Positions 1 through 7,748 of a stretch of 64,000 nt of DNA are shown in pieces. Source of the DNA: Microbacteriaceae bacterium. GTDB taxonomy: Bacteria > Actinomycetota > Actinomycetes > Actinomycetales > Microbacteriaceae. Location: NCBI GenBank assembly GCA_025464975.1, contig JAODMT010000004.1, forward strand, positions 62,001 to 126,000. The letters run 5' to 3'. How positions within the stretch are numbered: position 1 is the first letter of the stretch; every line of letters starts with the position of its first letter. The position numbers and the translations under genes were made by a program. The notes under the pieces were generated by a model. The model did not search any database. It saw only the letters and a program-made list of their open reading frames with translations, and was not told the origin of the DNA.

Positions 1-1
1 C

Positions 2-1063
2 GACGGGCAGACCGTCGCCGTGCTCGGGCCGAATGGTGCGGGAAAGTCCACGCTGCTGTCGGTGATTGCGGGCCTGCTTCGACCGGACACCGGACGGGTC
101 GTGGTCAACGGCGATGTGCTTGTCGACGACGGGGTGTGGGTGCCGCCGCATCGGCGCGGCATCTCGCTGCTGGCCCAGGATCCGCTGCTCTTCCCGCACC
201 TCACCGCCCTCGACAACGTGGCGTTCGGGCCGAGGAGTGCCGGGCATGCGACCCCGGCGGCGCGGGAGATCGCGCGACGTTGGCTGTCGGAGGTCGAGGG
301 CGCGGATCTCGCCGTCCGCCGTCCTGCCCGACTCTCCGGCGGGCAGGCGCAGCGGGTGGCCATTGCCCGCGCCCTCGCCTCCGACCCGCGGGTGCTGTTG
401 CTCGACGAGCCACTCGCGGCCCTCGATGTGGCCGTCGCTCCGACCATCCGGCGCATGCTCCGGCGCGTGCTCGAGGGACGCACCGCCGTGCTCGTGACCC
501 ACGAGGTGCTCGACGCGTTGACCCTCGCCGATCGAGTGATCGTGCTCAACCGCGGGCGGGTGGTCGAGCAGGGAGCGACGAGCGAGGTGTTGCAGCGCCC
601 GCGGCATCCATTCACCGCGGAACTTGCTGGACTCAACCTGCTCACCGGCACACCAACCCCGGATGGACTGGTCACCGACGAAGGATTCCGCGTGGTCGGA
701 TCGCGAGAGGCGGGAGGCACGGCGCCGACCGGCCCGGCGGCCGTCGGTTCGCGTGATGGTTCGCGGGACGGTGTTCGTCACGGTGTTCGGGATGGCGTTC
801 TCGTCGGTGCTCGGCTCGGTGCTCGGCTCGGCGCCGCGGTGCGCCCGTCGGCGATCGAGGTGCACGAGCATCGCCCGGAGTCGCTCAACGTCGTGCGGGT
901 GACCGTTCGCGATCTCGAGCCGCGCGGTGACCTCATCCGGGTGCGCACCGAGACGCTCTCGGCGGATGTGACCCCCGGCCAGGCGGCGGCCCTCGACGTG
1001 ACGCCCGGCACACCGCTCTGGTTCGCGTTCCCGGCGACCGCCGTCGCCATCTACCCCCTCTGA
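2..1063 (+). CDS. modC: Molybdate-type ABC transporter ATP-binding protein, 5' truncated
   Basis: ATPase subunit that would energise uptake of an oxyanion, most likely molybdate. The reading frame is open from base 2, so the true start lies outside the window. Visible motifs in order: Walker A (GPNGAGKST), Q-loop (LLAQDPLLFPHLT), signature LSGGQAQRVAIARALA, Walker B VLLLDEPLAALD and the H-loop histidine in LVTHE. The last ~70 residues look like a TOBE/Mop ligand-sensing domain ending in the 'AVAIYPL' type of tail common in ModC. An unusual linker of G-x-R-x tetrapeptides, encoded by 12-bp tandem repeats, joins the two parts. modA and modB are presumably upstream. The ABC ATPase identity is secure; the molybdate assignment rests on the C-terminal domain and could be another oxyanion. 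Confidence 0.8.
   Translation, partial: DGQTVAVLGPNGAGKSTLLSVIAGLLRPDTGRVVVNGDVLVDDGVWVPPHRRGISLLAQDPLLFPHLTALDNVAFGPRSAGHATPAAREIARRWLSEVEGADLAVRRPARLSGGQAQRVAIARALASDPRVLLLDEPLAALDVAVAPTIRRMLRRVLEGRTAVLVTHEVLDALTLADRVIVLNRGRVVEQGATSEVLQRPRHPFTAELAGLNLLTGTPTPDGLVTDEGFRVVGSREAGGTAPTGPAAVGSRDGSRDGVRHGVRDGVLVGARLGARLGAAVRPSAIEVHEHRPESLNVVRVTVRDLEPRGDLIRVRTETLSADVTPGQAAALDVTPGTPLWFAFPATAVAIYPL
746..829 (+). repeat. 12-bp tandem repeat inside the modC-like gene
   Basis: Seven consecutive 12-bp units begin at 746, 758, 770, 782, 794, 806 and 818. The last two are identical (GGTGCTCGGCTC) and the others diverge gradually. They stay in frame and encode glycine-led tetrapeptides (GSRD, GSRD, GVRH, GVRD, GVLV, GARL, GARL) between the ATPase and TOBE domains, so the repeat lengthens a linker without disrupting either domain. 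Confidence 0.85.
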
Positions 1064-1120
1064 CGGGTCCGCCCGCGGTCGCGCACCCCACGGGGACTGT
1101 TTCCGGGGCGAGTACTTAGA

Positions 1121-1190
1121 ACGCAGGAGATTCACCACCGTGGTGCGTCTTTGCGGCGTGGCGGCGGCGTTCGGTGGTGATTCTCCTGCG
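1121..1190. repeat. Dispersed inverted repeat, copy 1
   Basis: Arms at 1121-1140 (ACGCAGGAGATTCACCACCG) and about 1171-1190 are reverse complements apart from one mismatch, around a ~30 bp loop. The same arm sequence occurs twice more in this window, near 49.5 kb as an inverted pair and near 50.8 kb as a solo arm. It lies between the modC-like gene and a small membrane protein gene. It may be a REP-like element or a terminator hairpin. Confidence 0.8.
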
Positions 1191-1266
1191 TTTTCGGTTA
1201 GCAGGGGCGGGTGAGCACGTGACCGCCGAAGTGATTGGGTCGGGGATGAGCAGATAGGGTTTTGGC

Positions 1267-1671
1267 ATGACCGCTCTACCCGATGACGACGCCCTCAGCT
1301 GGGGCGGATCGACCGATCCGACCCACGTCGAGAGCCCGGTTGTCGAGTCGCCGGATGGCGACGGGCAGACGAATGCCGCGGAGCCGGGCACCTCGTCAGG
1401 CCTCCTCGTCGCCTACGGAGCGTTCGGCTTAGTCTTCATCGTTTACCTCGTCGGCTGGCTGATCGCCATCCAGTCGGCCCCTGCCGGACTCTCCGGCTCG
1501 CTCGCCGTCGTGATGGACCGAATCGGCCAGTTTCTCGCCTTCCTGTCACCGGCGCTCTGGTTCTTCGGGGTGTTCCTGCTCGCTCCGGAGTCCCGGGCCC
1601 GCACCCGCATCGTGTGGCTCGCAGTCGGTGTTGTGATCCTGGCCCCGTGGCCGTTCATCCTGGGCTATTAG
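1267..1671 (+). CDS. Small membrane protein with acidic N-terminus, unknown function
   Basis: 134 residues. The first ~45 are acidic and low in complexity and contain the motif ALSWGGSTDPTHV; three hydrophobic segments follow (about residues 46-67, 77-103 and 113-132). From memory, small Microbacteriaceae proteins with an ALSWGG-DPT motif are often mislabelled 'DNA polymerase III subunit gamma/tau'; nothing here resembles a polymerase subunit. The next gene, also a three-helix membrane protein, starts 8 bp after the stop, so the two are probably cotranscribed. Function unknown. Confidence 0.75.
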   Translation: MTALPDDDALSWGGSTDPTHVESPVVESPDGDGQTNAAEPGTSSGLLVAYGAFGLVFIVYLVGWLIAIQSAPAGLSGSLAVVMDRIGQFLAFLSPALWFFGVFLLAPESRARTRIVWLAVGVVILAPWPFILGY

Positions 1672-1679
1672 GAGCGCAC

Positions 1680-2045
1680 ATGACTATGAATTCGAATCGA
1701 TCGTCCGCCGGCCTCTGGGCGACCATGATCATCGCCGTGGTGTTCGGCCTCGTCTTCGCCTTCTACCTCTACGAAGCGATCTCCCAGGCAATCTCTCTCG
1801 CGCAGTACGTGGCCGTGCAAAATCCGGTGCTGAAGCGGGTCGGCCACGCGCTTTTGAGCTTCCCATGGCTCGTGATCGGCGCCTACGTCGTCTTGCCGAT
1901 CGTCACCTTCGTGCTTGCCGTGGTGATCGGACGCCGCCGCACCGTTCCGATCAGGGTCGGCATTTTTGTGCTCGCCCTCGCCGCGCTCTCCGCCGCCAGT
2001 CTTACGCTCGAGTCGATCGCGAGCGCGGCAACCCGCATCAACTGA
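1680..2045 (+). CDS. Small three-helix membrane protein, unknown function
   Basis: 121 residues from the ATG at 1680, which has GGAG just upstream; the longer upstream frame would overlap the preceding gene and has no hydrophobic start. Three predicted membrane segments cover about residues 12-40, 58-85 and 95-115. It probably forms a two-gene unit with the preceding membrane protein, with which it shares size and topology. No family could be named with confidence. Confidence 0.7.
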   Translation: MTMNSNRSSAGLWATMIIAVVFGLVFAFYLYEAISQAISLAQYVAVQNPVLKRVGHALLSFPWLVIGAYVVLPIVTFVLAVVIGRRRTVPIRVGIFVLALAALSAASLTLESIASAATRIN

Positions 2046-2164
2046 GCCACGACAGGCGGCGCTCAGGTGCCTCACGGCAAGACTCAATCCCGCGGTGAGA
2101 TAAAGTTCAAGGGCCGAGGGCCGTAGGCCGCGGACCTCCCCACCCTGACAAAAGGACTCGATTC

Positions 2165-3754
2165 GTGGCAAAGCCGATCGTGCTGATCGCCGAAGAACTT
2201 TCTCCCGCTACCGTCGAGGCCCTTGGTCCCGACTTCGACGTGCGCACCGTCGATGGCACCGACCGGCCGGCGCTGCTCACCGCCCTCGCCGACGCGAGCG
2301 CGGTGCTGATCCGCTCCGCCACTCAGGTCGACGCGGAGGCCATCGCCGCGGCCAAGAACCTCAAGGTGATCGCCCGGGCCGGAGTCGGTCTCGATAACGT
2401 CGACATCAAATCCGCGACCGAGGCCGGGGTCATGGTCGTCAACGCGCCGACCTCGAACATCATTTCCGCCGCGGAGCTGACCGTCGGCCACATCCTGAGT
2501 CTCGCCCGGCACATCCCGGCTGCGCACGGTGCGCTCGCCGATGGGCAGTGGAAGCGCTCGAAGTACACCGGCGTCGAGCTGTTCGAAAAGACGATCGGCA
2601 TCATCGGCCTCGGACGCATCGGCGCTCTGATCACCGCCCGAATGCAGGCGTTCGGCACCAACATCGTCGCCTACGACCCCTACGTGACCGCGGCACGCGC
2701 CCAGCAGCTCGGTGTGACGCTGCTCCCGCTCGACGAGGTTCTCGCACAGTCGGACTTCGTGACGATCCACATGCCGAAGACGCCGGAGACCACCGGAATG
2801 ATCGGCGACGCCCAGTTCGCCCTGATGAAGCCGACCGCGTTCATCGTCAACGTGGCGCGCGGCGGCCTGATCGACGAGGATGCCCTCTACCGTGCCCTCA
2901 GCGCCGGCACGATCGCGGGCGCCGGACTGGATGTCTTCGTGAGCGAGCCACCGGCGGCCTCGCCGCTGCTCGCCCTTCCGAACATCGTCGTCACCCCGCA
3001 CCTCGGAGCATCGACCGACGAGGCTCAGGAGAAGGCGGGGGTGTCGGTCGCCCGATCCGTGCGACTCGCGCTCGGCGGCGAACTCGTGCCGGATGCCGTC
3101 AACGTCGCCGGGGGAGTCATCAACCCGACCGTGCGCCCCGGCATCCCGCTCATGGAGAAGCTCGGCCAGGTCTTTGCCGGTCTTGCCACGGGCCCGGTCA
3201 CGTCGATCGACGTGGAAATCCGCGGGGAGATCGTGGAGTTCGACGTGAGCGTATTGAAGCTCGCGGCGCTCAAGGGCATCTTCACCAACGTGGTGAGCGA
3301 ATCGGTCAGCTATGTGAACGCGCCGCTGCTCGCCGAGCAGCGCGGCATCCCCGTGCGGTTGTCGACGGATGCCGAGAGTGACGAGTACCGCAACCTGCTC
3401 ACGATCCGCGGAGTGTTGAGCGATGGCACGAAGATCTCCGTCTCCGGCACCCTCACCGGCCCGAAGCAGGCGCAGAAGATCGTCGAGATCAACGGCTACG
3501 ACGTCGAGGTTCCGATGGCGGAGCACCTGATCGTCATGGTGTACACCGACCGTCCCGGCATTGTCGGCGTCTACGGCCGGGAATTCGGCGACGCGGGGAT
3601 CAACATCGCGGGCATGCAGATCAGCCGCCGCGAGGCCGGCGGTCAGGCTCTCAGCGTGCTGACCGTCGACTCACCGGTGCCCGAGGGGCTTCTCGACAGC
3701 GTGCGCGTTGCGATCAAGGCCGACCTCCTGCGCGATATCGACATCACCGAGTAG
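2165..3754 (+). CDS. serA: D-3-phosphoglycerate dehydrogenase
   Basis: Catalyses the first step of serine synthesis, NAD-dependent oxidation of 3-phosphoglycerate to 3-phosphohydroxypyruvate. The 529 residues fit the long actinobacterial form. In order: N-terminal substrate domain with ARAGVGLDNVD, a Rossmann fold with GIIGLGRIG near residue 145, the NVARGGLIDEDAL segment, the catalytic histidine in PHLGAST, an intervening (ASB) domain, and a C-terminal ACT domain (LIVMVYTDRPGIVGVYG) that usually gives serine feedback control. The start is the GTG at 2165. Serine synthesis next to leuB-ilvE-gltX is a common actinobacterial order, although here an EamA/MarR-PhzF pair lies between them. Confidence 0.97.
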   Translation: MAKPIVLIAEELSPATVEALGPDFDVRTVDGTDRPALLTALADASAVLIRSATQVDAEAIAAAKNLKVIARAGVGLDNVDIKSATEAGVMVVNAPTSNIISAAELTVGHILSLARHIPAAHGALADGQWKRSKYTGVELFEKTIGIIGLGRIGALITARMQAFGTNIVAYDPYVTAARAQQLGVTLLPLDEVLAQSDFVTIHMPKTPETTGMIGDAQFALMKPTAFIVNVARGGLIDEDALYRALSAGTIAGAGLDVFVSEPPAASPLLALPNIVVTPHLGASTDEAQEKAGVSVARSVRLALGGELVPDAVNVAGGVINPTVRPGIPLMEKLGQVFAGLATGPVTSIDVEIRGEIVEFDVSVLKLAALKGIFTNVVSESVSYVNAPLLAEQRGIPVRLSTDAESDEYRNLLTIRGVLSDGTKISVSGTLTGPKQAQKIVEINGYDVEVPMAEHLIVMVYTDRPGIVGVYGREFGDAGINIAGMQISRREAGGQALSVLTVDSPVPEGLLDSVRVAIKADLLRDIDITE

Positions 3755-3771
3755 TCGGCAGCGCCGCCTGG

Positions 3772-4722
3772 CTAGGGCCGCGGGTCTCCGTCGAGGACCG
3801 ATGGACCTCCGATTGCGCTGCCGCCGGCGAGGGTCGGATGGCGGCGCTTTCGGATGCCCGCGAGCGTTGCGGCGCGCAGCATCCCCGGTTGCCCGATGAC
3901 GATTCCCCCGATCACGAGCGCGGCTCCGAAGATCTGCTTCGGGCCGAGCGGCTCGCCGCCGGCTACCGCGCCGAGGGCGACGCCGGTGACGGGGTTGAGC
4001 AGGCCGATCAGGGCAACAGATCCCGCGCGCAGGTGACGCAACCCCGCGAACCAAGCGGCGAATGCAATTGCCGTCGCCACCACGGTTACGTAGGTGAACC
4101 CCGCGACCTCGGTCCGGTCAAGAGGGGGAAGCGCCCCCTCGGTCAGCACGGCAATCGGCAGAATCAGCATTGACCCGGCTATCAACTGCCAAGCGGTAAG
4201 CGACACGATGCCAACGTTCGGGCCCCATCTTTTGGTGAGAATGAAGCCGACCGAGGACGAGAGCATCGCCGCGACCGATGCTGCCACGCCGAGCGGGCTG
4301 ATCCCGGCTCCGCCCGAGAAAAGCATGATGCAGACCCCACCGACACCGACTGCGGCGCCGAGCAGCGAAAGCCACTGAGGTCGCTCGCGCAGCAGTGGCC
4401 AGGCGAGAATCAGCATCACCACGGGAGAGGTGGCCATCAGCGTTGCCGCGAGGCTCGACGGCAGCAACTGAGCCGCCACATATACCAGAACGAAGAACGA
4501 CCCGAAGTTCAACGCCCCGAGGACCGCCGCCTTCCACCACCACGACCCCCTCGGGAGCGATCGCCCGATCAAGAGAAGTAGCAGCCCGGCCGGAAATGCG
4601 CGCAGGAACGCCCCGTAGAGCGGATAGTCGGCCGGAAGGAAGTGTCGGGTGACGAAGTACGTCGTGCCCCATGCCACCGGCGCGATCGCCGTCACCAGAC
4701 CCCACCGAACCGTAGCTTCCAT
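3772..4722 (-). CDS. EamA-family (DMT superfamily) exporter
   Basis: 316-residue inner-membrane protein with about ten hydrophobic segments in two EamA repeats; the N-terminal repeat begins WGLVTAIAPVAWGTTYFVTRHFLP. Members export amino acids, metabolites or drugs; the substrate cannot be read from sequence. It is transcribed divergently from the MarR-PhzF fusion gene, and its start codon sits inside a perfect 20-bp palindrome, so the MarR domain very probably represses it. A plausible reading is an efflux pump induced by a compound that the PhzF-type enzyme also handles. Confidence 0.9.
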   Translation of the reverse strand: MEATVRWGLVTAIAPVAWGTTYFVTRHFLPADYPLYGAFLRAFPAGLLLLLIGRSLPRGSWWWKAAVLGALNFGSFFVLVYVAAQLLPSSLAATLMATSPVVMLILAWPLLRERPQWLSLLGAAVGVGGVCIMLFSGGAGISPLGVAASVAAMLSSSVGFILTKRWGPNVGIVSLTAWQLIAGSMLILPIAVLTEGALPPLDRTEVAGFTYVTVVATAIAFAAWFAGLRHLRAGSVALIGLLNPVTGVALGAVAGGEPLGPKQIFGAALVIGGIVIGQPGMLRAATLAGIRKRRHPTLAGGSAIGGPSVLDGDPRP

Positions 4723-4731
4723 GGAAGCTAC
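4712..4731. promoter_or_regulatory. Palindromic MarR-type operator 1
   Basis: GTAGCTTCCATGGAAGCTAC is a perfect 20-bp palindrome covering the start codon of the EamA exporter gene (ATG read on the minus strand at 4720-4722). Its half-site TAGCTTCC recurs in the adjacent second site. Its position between divergent genes, one of which encodes a MarR domain, supports an autoregulatory operator. Confidence 0.75.
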
Positions 4732-4753
4732 TATATCTTCCGGGGAAGCTATA
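4732..4753. promoter_or_regulatory. Palindromic MarR-type operator 2
   Basis: TATATCTTCC and GGAAGCTATA arms (one mismatch) flank a GG centre immediately next to operator 1 and about 10 bp upstream of the MarR-PhzF start. It repeats the TTCC/GGAA core of operator 1, as expected for two dimers of the same regulator. Confidence 0.65.
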
Positions 4754-4763
4754 TGCTGCAGGC

Positions 4764-6128
4764 GTGAACGAAAATCAGGACCGCGTCGCTGCCATCCAAC
4801 AGGAGTGGGCTCGCGAGCGGCCAGAACTGGATGTTCGTCCGCTCGGCGTGATCGGACGGCTGCATCGCATCGGGGCCACCCTGACCGGCGAGCTCACCGC
4901 GGTGTATCGGAGGTTCGGGCTCGGGGAAGGGGACTTCGACGTGTTGGCAGCGCTCCGCCGGGCCGGTGCGCCATTCGAACGCGCCCCCGGTGAACTGGCC
5001 GAGCACACGATGGTCACCACGGGTGCGATGACCAAGCGCGTCGACCGACTGGTCGCCTCGGGGCTGGTCAGCCGGCGTGCGAGCGAAGCAGACGCCCGGC
5101 GCCGGGTGGTGGCCCTCACCGCCAAGGGTCGCGACCTGATCGACAGGGCATTCGGCGAACACATGGCCAACGAGCGTCGGCTGCTCGGCGGGCTCAGCGA
5201 ACCGGAGCGCGAGGCGCTTGAGGCACTGTTGGTCAAATGGACAAGGAGCATCATGCCGGGCACGATCGAGATCCTGCGCTACGCCGCCTTCGCCTCGGAA
5301 CCCACCGGCGGGAATCCCGCCGGGGTTGTGCTTGACGCCGAGGGGTTGAGCGACTCCGCAATGCAATCAATCGCTGCAGCCGTCGGGTACTCGGAGACAG
5401 CGTTCGTCACCCGTCGAGCCATCGGCGGCGATCCCCGCAGGCACGGGCTGCGGTACTTCTCTCCCACCGACGAGGTCCCGTTCTGCGGCCATGCCACCCT
5501 CGCCACCGGCTTCGCTCTCGCGGAGCGCCACGGGGTCGGCGAATTCACCTTCGAGACCCCCATCGGGGTTGTTGTCATCGACACGGCGAACACCGATACC
5601 GCTGATGGTGGGGGGATTACGACGGCTTTCACCAGCGTCGAACCGGAGCTGAAAGACTTCCCGGCGGAGGTGCTCGATTCCCTTCTCGACCTTCTCGGCA
5701 TCGGGCGGGACGACCTCAGCATGGAATACCCGCCGCGACTGGCGTACGCCGGCAACTGGCATCCGATTCTCGTCCTGAAAGACAAGAACCTGTTCGACAC
5801 CTACCATTTCGAGCCGGCACCCCTCCGAGAGCTGATGCGGCAGCAGGGATGGAACGGCACCGTGACGACGATGTTCCGACTGTCGTCGACGGAATTTGAG
5901 GCTCGCAACCCGTTCCCGGTCGGCGCCATCACGGAAGATCCGGCGACCGGATCGGCCGCCGCATCCTTCGGGGGCTACTTGAGGGCGCTGTCGTTGATCG
6001 AACCGCCGTGCCGGGTGACCATTTACCAGGGGCGACATGTCGGAAGGGAAAGTGTGCTGACCGTCACAGTCCCACCGGTCGGCGGGATACAGGTCTCCGG
6101 CACCGTCGTCGCAATCACCGAGAGCTGA
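4764..6128 (+). CDS. MarR-family regulator fused in frame to a PhzF-like isomerase
   Basis: A single 454-codon frame. Residues ~30-155 are a MarR winged helix-turn-helix (TGAMTKRVDRLVASGLVSRR, then ARRRVVALTAKGRDLID). Residues 164-454 are a complete PhzF/DapF-fold protein starting MPGTIEILRYAAFASEPTGG, with the PhzF catalytic-type glutamate at E211 (GYSETAFV) and PFCGHATLA and DPATGSAAAS motifs. No stop separates the two. An internal ATG at 5253 has AAGGAG four bases upstream, so a separate PhzF could also be made. PhzF proteins isomerise or epimerise small metabolites. The divergent EamA exporter and two palindromes suggest the MarR part regulates both genes. Confidence 0.88.
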   Translation: MNENQDRVAAIQQEWARERPELDVRPLGVIGRLHRIGATLTGELTAVYRRFGLGEGDFDVLAALRRAGAPFERAPGELAEHTMVTTGAMTKRVDRLVASGLVSRRASEADARRRVVALTAKGRDLIDRAFGEHMANERRLLGGLSEPEREALEALLVKWTRSIMPGTIEILRYAAFASEPTGGNPAGVVLDAEGLSDSAMQSIAAAVGYSETAFVTRRAIGGDPRRHGLRYFSPTDEVPFCGHATLATGFALAERHGVGEFTFETPIGVVVIDTANTDTADGGGITTAFTSVEPELKDFPAEVLDSLLDLLGIGRDDLSMEYPPRLAYAGNWHPILVLKDKNLFDTYHFEPAPLRELMRQQGWNGTVTTMFRLSSTEFEARNPFPVGAITEDPATGSAAASFGGYLRALSLIEPPCRVTIYQGRHVGRESVLTVTVPPVGGIQVSGTVVAITES

Positions 6129-6155
6129 CGAAGGGGGGTGCGACCGGGCGAAACG

Positions 6156-6193
6156 AGCACGCCCCGCTCAAGACGAGTCTCGAGCGGGGCGTG
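6156..6193. terminator. Bidirectional terminator hairpin
   Basis: Perfect 13-bp arms GCACGCCCCGCTC (6156-6168) and GAGCGGGGCGTGC (6181-6193) surround a 12-base loop, between the convergent MarR-PhzF and DUF6458 genes. It should end transcription from both sides. Confidence 0.75.
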
Positions 6194-6229
6194 CCGGGTT
6201 TCTCACGGCGGCCTTGGTCTTACGTCTTG

Positions 6230-6493
6230 CTAGATCGTGTCGTTGTAGCCGTCGCCCTTGGTTTCGTTGCGAGTCACGCGCTCGGTTCCCGTCGGGTCGA
6301 CCTCGCTGCGCGTGGTGGAGACGGTAGACCGCTTGCGAAGGACGAGCACGAGCGAGATCAGGAAGACGATAACCCCCGCGCCCATGAGCAGGTAACCGAC
6401 TAGGTCGAGGTTGATCCAACTGACCGAGACGTTGACGGCGAACGCGAGAATCGCGCCAACCACAAAAAGAAATATGCCAGTACCGATGCCCAT
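6230..6493 (-). CDS. DUF6458-family small membrane protein
   Basis: 87 residues beginning MGIGTGIFLFVVGAILAF, with two membrane helices (about 3-25 and 32-52) joined by a short VSWINLDLVGY loop and a polar, charged tail. This N-terminus is characteristic of the actinobacterial DUF6458 family, whose role is unknown. The gene stands alone, converging on the MarR-PhzF gene with a strong hairpin between them. Confidence 0.85.
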   Translation of the reverse strand: MGIGTGIFLFVVGAILAFAVNVSVSWINLDLVGYLLMGAGVIVFLISLVLVLRKRSTVSTTRSEVDPTGTERVTRNETKGDGYNDTI

Positions 6494-6668
6494 GACTTCA
6501 GTCCTCTCGCTATCTTCATAAAGATGACGGCGACCGCAACCGAAGGGTCGCTCATCATCGTGACCCCTCCATGCTAGTCGCCAGCCCCAATTGAGCGCGG
6601 AAGGCGGGGGCGAACGTGCCGGTACGCTGGGTTTGAACCATCAGCACGCCTTTTTCGAGGAGACAGCA

Positions 6669-7724
6669 ATGCCGCGCACTATCAACCTTGCCCTGATCCC
6701 CGGGGACGGCATCGGCCCGGAGGTGGTGGCCGAGGCAGTGAAGGTGCTCGAAGCGGTCGTCCCCGCCGAGGTGGAGATCGCGACAACGCTGTTTCCATTC
6801 GGCGCTACCCACTACCTCGCCACCGGCGAGATTCTTCCCGACGCAGAGCTCGACCGGTTGAAGACGCACGACGCGATCCTGTTGGGCGCGGTTGGCGGCA
6901 ACCCGCGCGATTCCCGGCTCGCCGGCGGTCTGATCGAACGCGGTCTGCTACTTCGGCTCCGGTTCGCCTTCGACCACTACGTGAACCTTCGACCGACGAT
7001 GTTGTTCCCCTCGGTCGAATCGCCGCTTGCCGACCCCGGAGACATCGACTTTGTTGTGGTGCGGGAGGGCACCGAAGGCCCGTACGTTGGCAACGGCGGG
7101 TCGATCCGGGTTGGCACACCGCACGAGATCGCTAACGAAGTCTCGGTGAATACCGCGTTCGGTGTGGAGCGCGTCGTGCGGTTCGGCTTCACGGTCGCCT
7201 CTGGGCGGACCCGCAAGAAGCTCACCCTCGTTCACAAGACCAACGTGCTGACGAATGCGGGAAGCCTGTGGCAGCGCACGGTCGACAGAGTTGGGGTCGA
7301 GTTCCCCGACGTCACGGTGGACTACCTCCACGTCGACGCGGCGACCATCTTCCTCGTGACCGACCCGAGTCGATTCGACGTCATCGTCACCGATAACCTC
7401 TTCGGCGACATCCTCACCGACCTCGCCGCGGCGATCAGCGGCGGCATTGGCCTCGCAGCTTCGGCCAACATCAACCCCGACCGGAGCTTCCCCAGCATGT
7501 TCGAGCCGGTGCATGGCTCCGCGCCGGACATCGCCGGAAAGCAGATCGCGGACCCAACCGCGGCGATTCTGTCGGTCGCACTGCTGCTCGACCACCTCGA
7601 GTTGCCGGATGCCGCGGCTCGAGTGACGGCAGCCGTGACCGCCGATCTCGGCTCACGCGGTACCGCGGCCCGCTCGACCGCACAGATCGGCGACGCGATT
7701 GTCGCCGCGCTGCCGGACAATTAA
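6669..7724 (+). CDS. leuB: 3-isopropylmalate dehydrogenase
   Basis: Leucine synthesis: oxidative decarboxylation of 3-isopropylmalate to 2-oxoisocaproate with NAD. 351 residues, the usual actinobacterial length. It shows [13 protein letters not shown] at the N-terminus, [11 protein letters not shown] in the substrate site, VHKTNVLT, the metal-binding [17 protein letters not shown] segment and [13 protein letters not shown]. The start is the ATG at 6669 with GAGGAGA upstream. ilvE begins 24 bp after the stop, or directly after it if its GTG is used, so leuB, ilvE and probably the FAH gene form one branched-chain amino acid operon. Confidence 0.97.
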   Translation: MPRTINLALIPGDGIGPEVVAEAVKVLEAVVPAEVEIATTLFPFGATHYLATGEILPDAELDRLKTHDAILLGAVGGNPRDSRLAGGLIERGLLLRLRFAFDHYVNLRPTMLFPSVESPLADPGDIDFVVVREGTEGPYVGNGGSIRVGTPHEIANEVSVNTAFGVERVVRFGFTVASGRTRKKLTLVHKTNVLTNAGSLWQRTVDRVGVEFPDVTVDYLHVDAATIFLVTDPSRFDVIVTDNLFGDILTDLAAAISGGIGLAASANINPDRSFPSMFEPVHGSAPDIAGKQIADPTAAILSVALLLDHLELPDAAARVTAAVTADLGSRGTAARSTAQIGDAIVAALPDN

Positions 7725-7748
7725 GTGACCTCTCAGCAAAGGATCGCC

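Noticed and set aside
2084-3526. 480-codon open frame on the minus strand opposite serA
   Set aside because: It is an antisense shadow of a highly conserved gene in high-GC DNA, with an Arg/Asp/His-rich composition and no family motifs.
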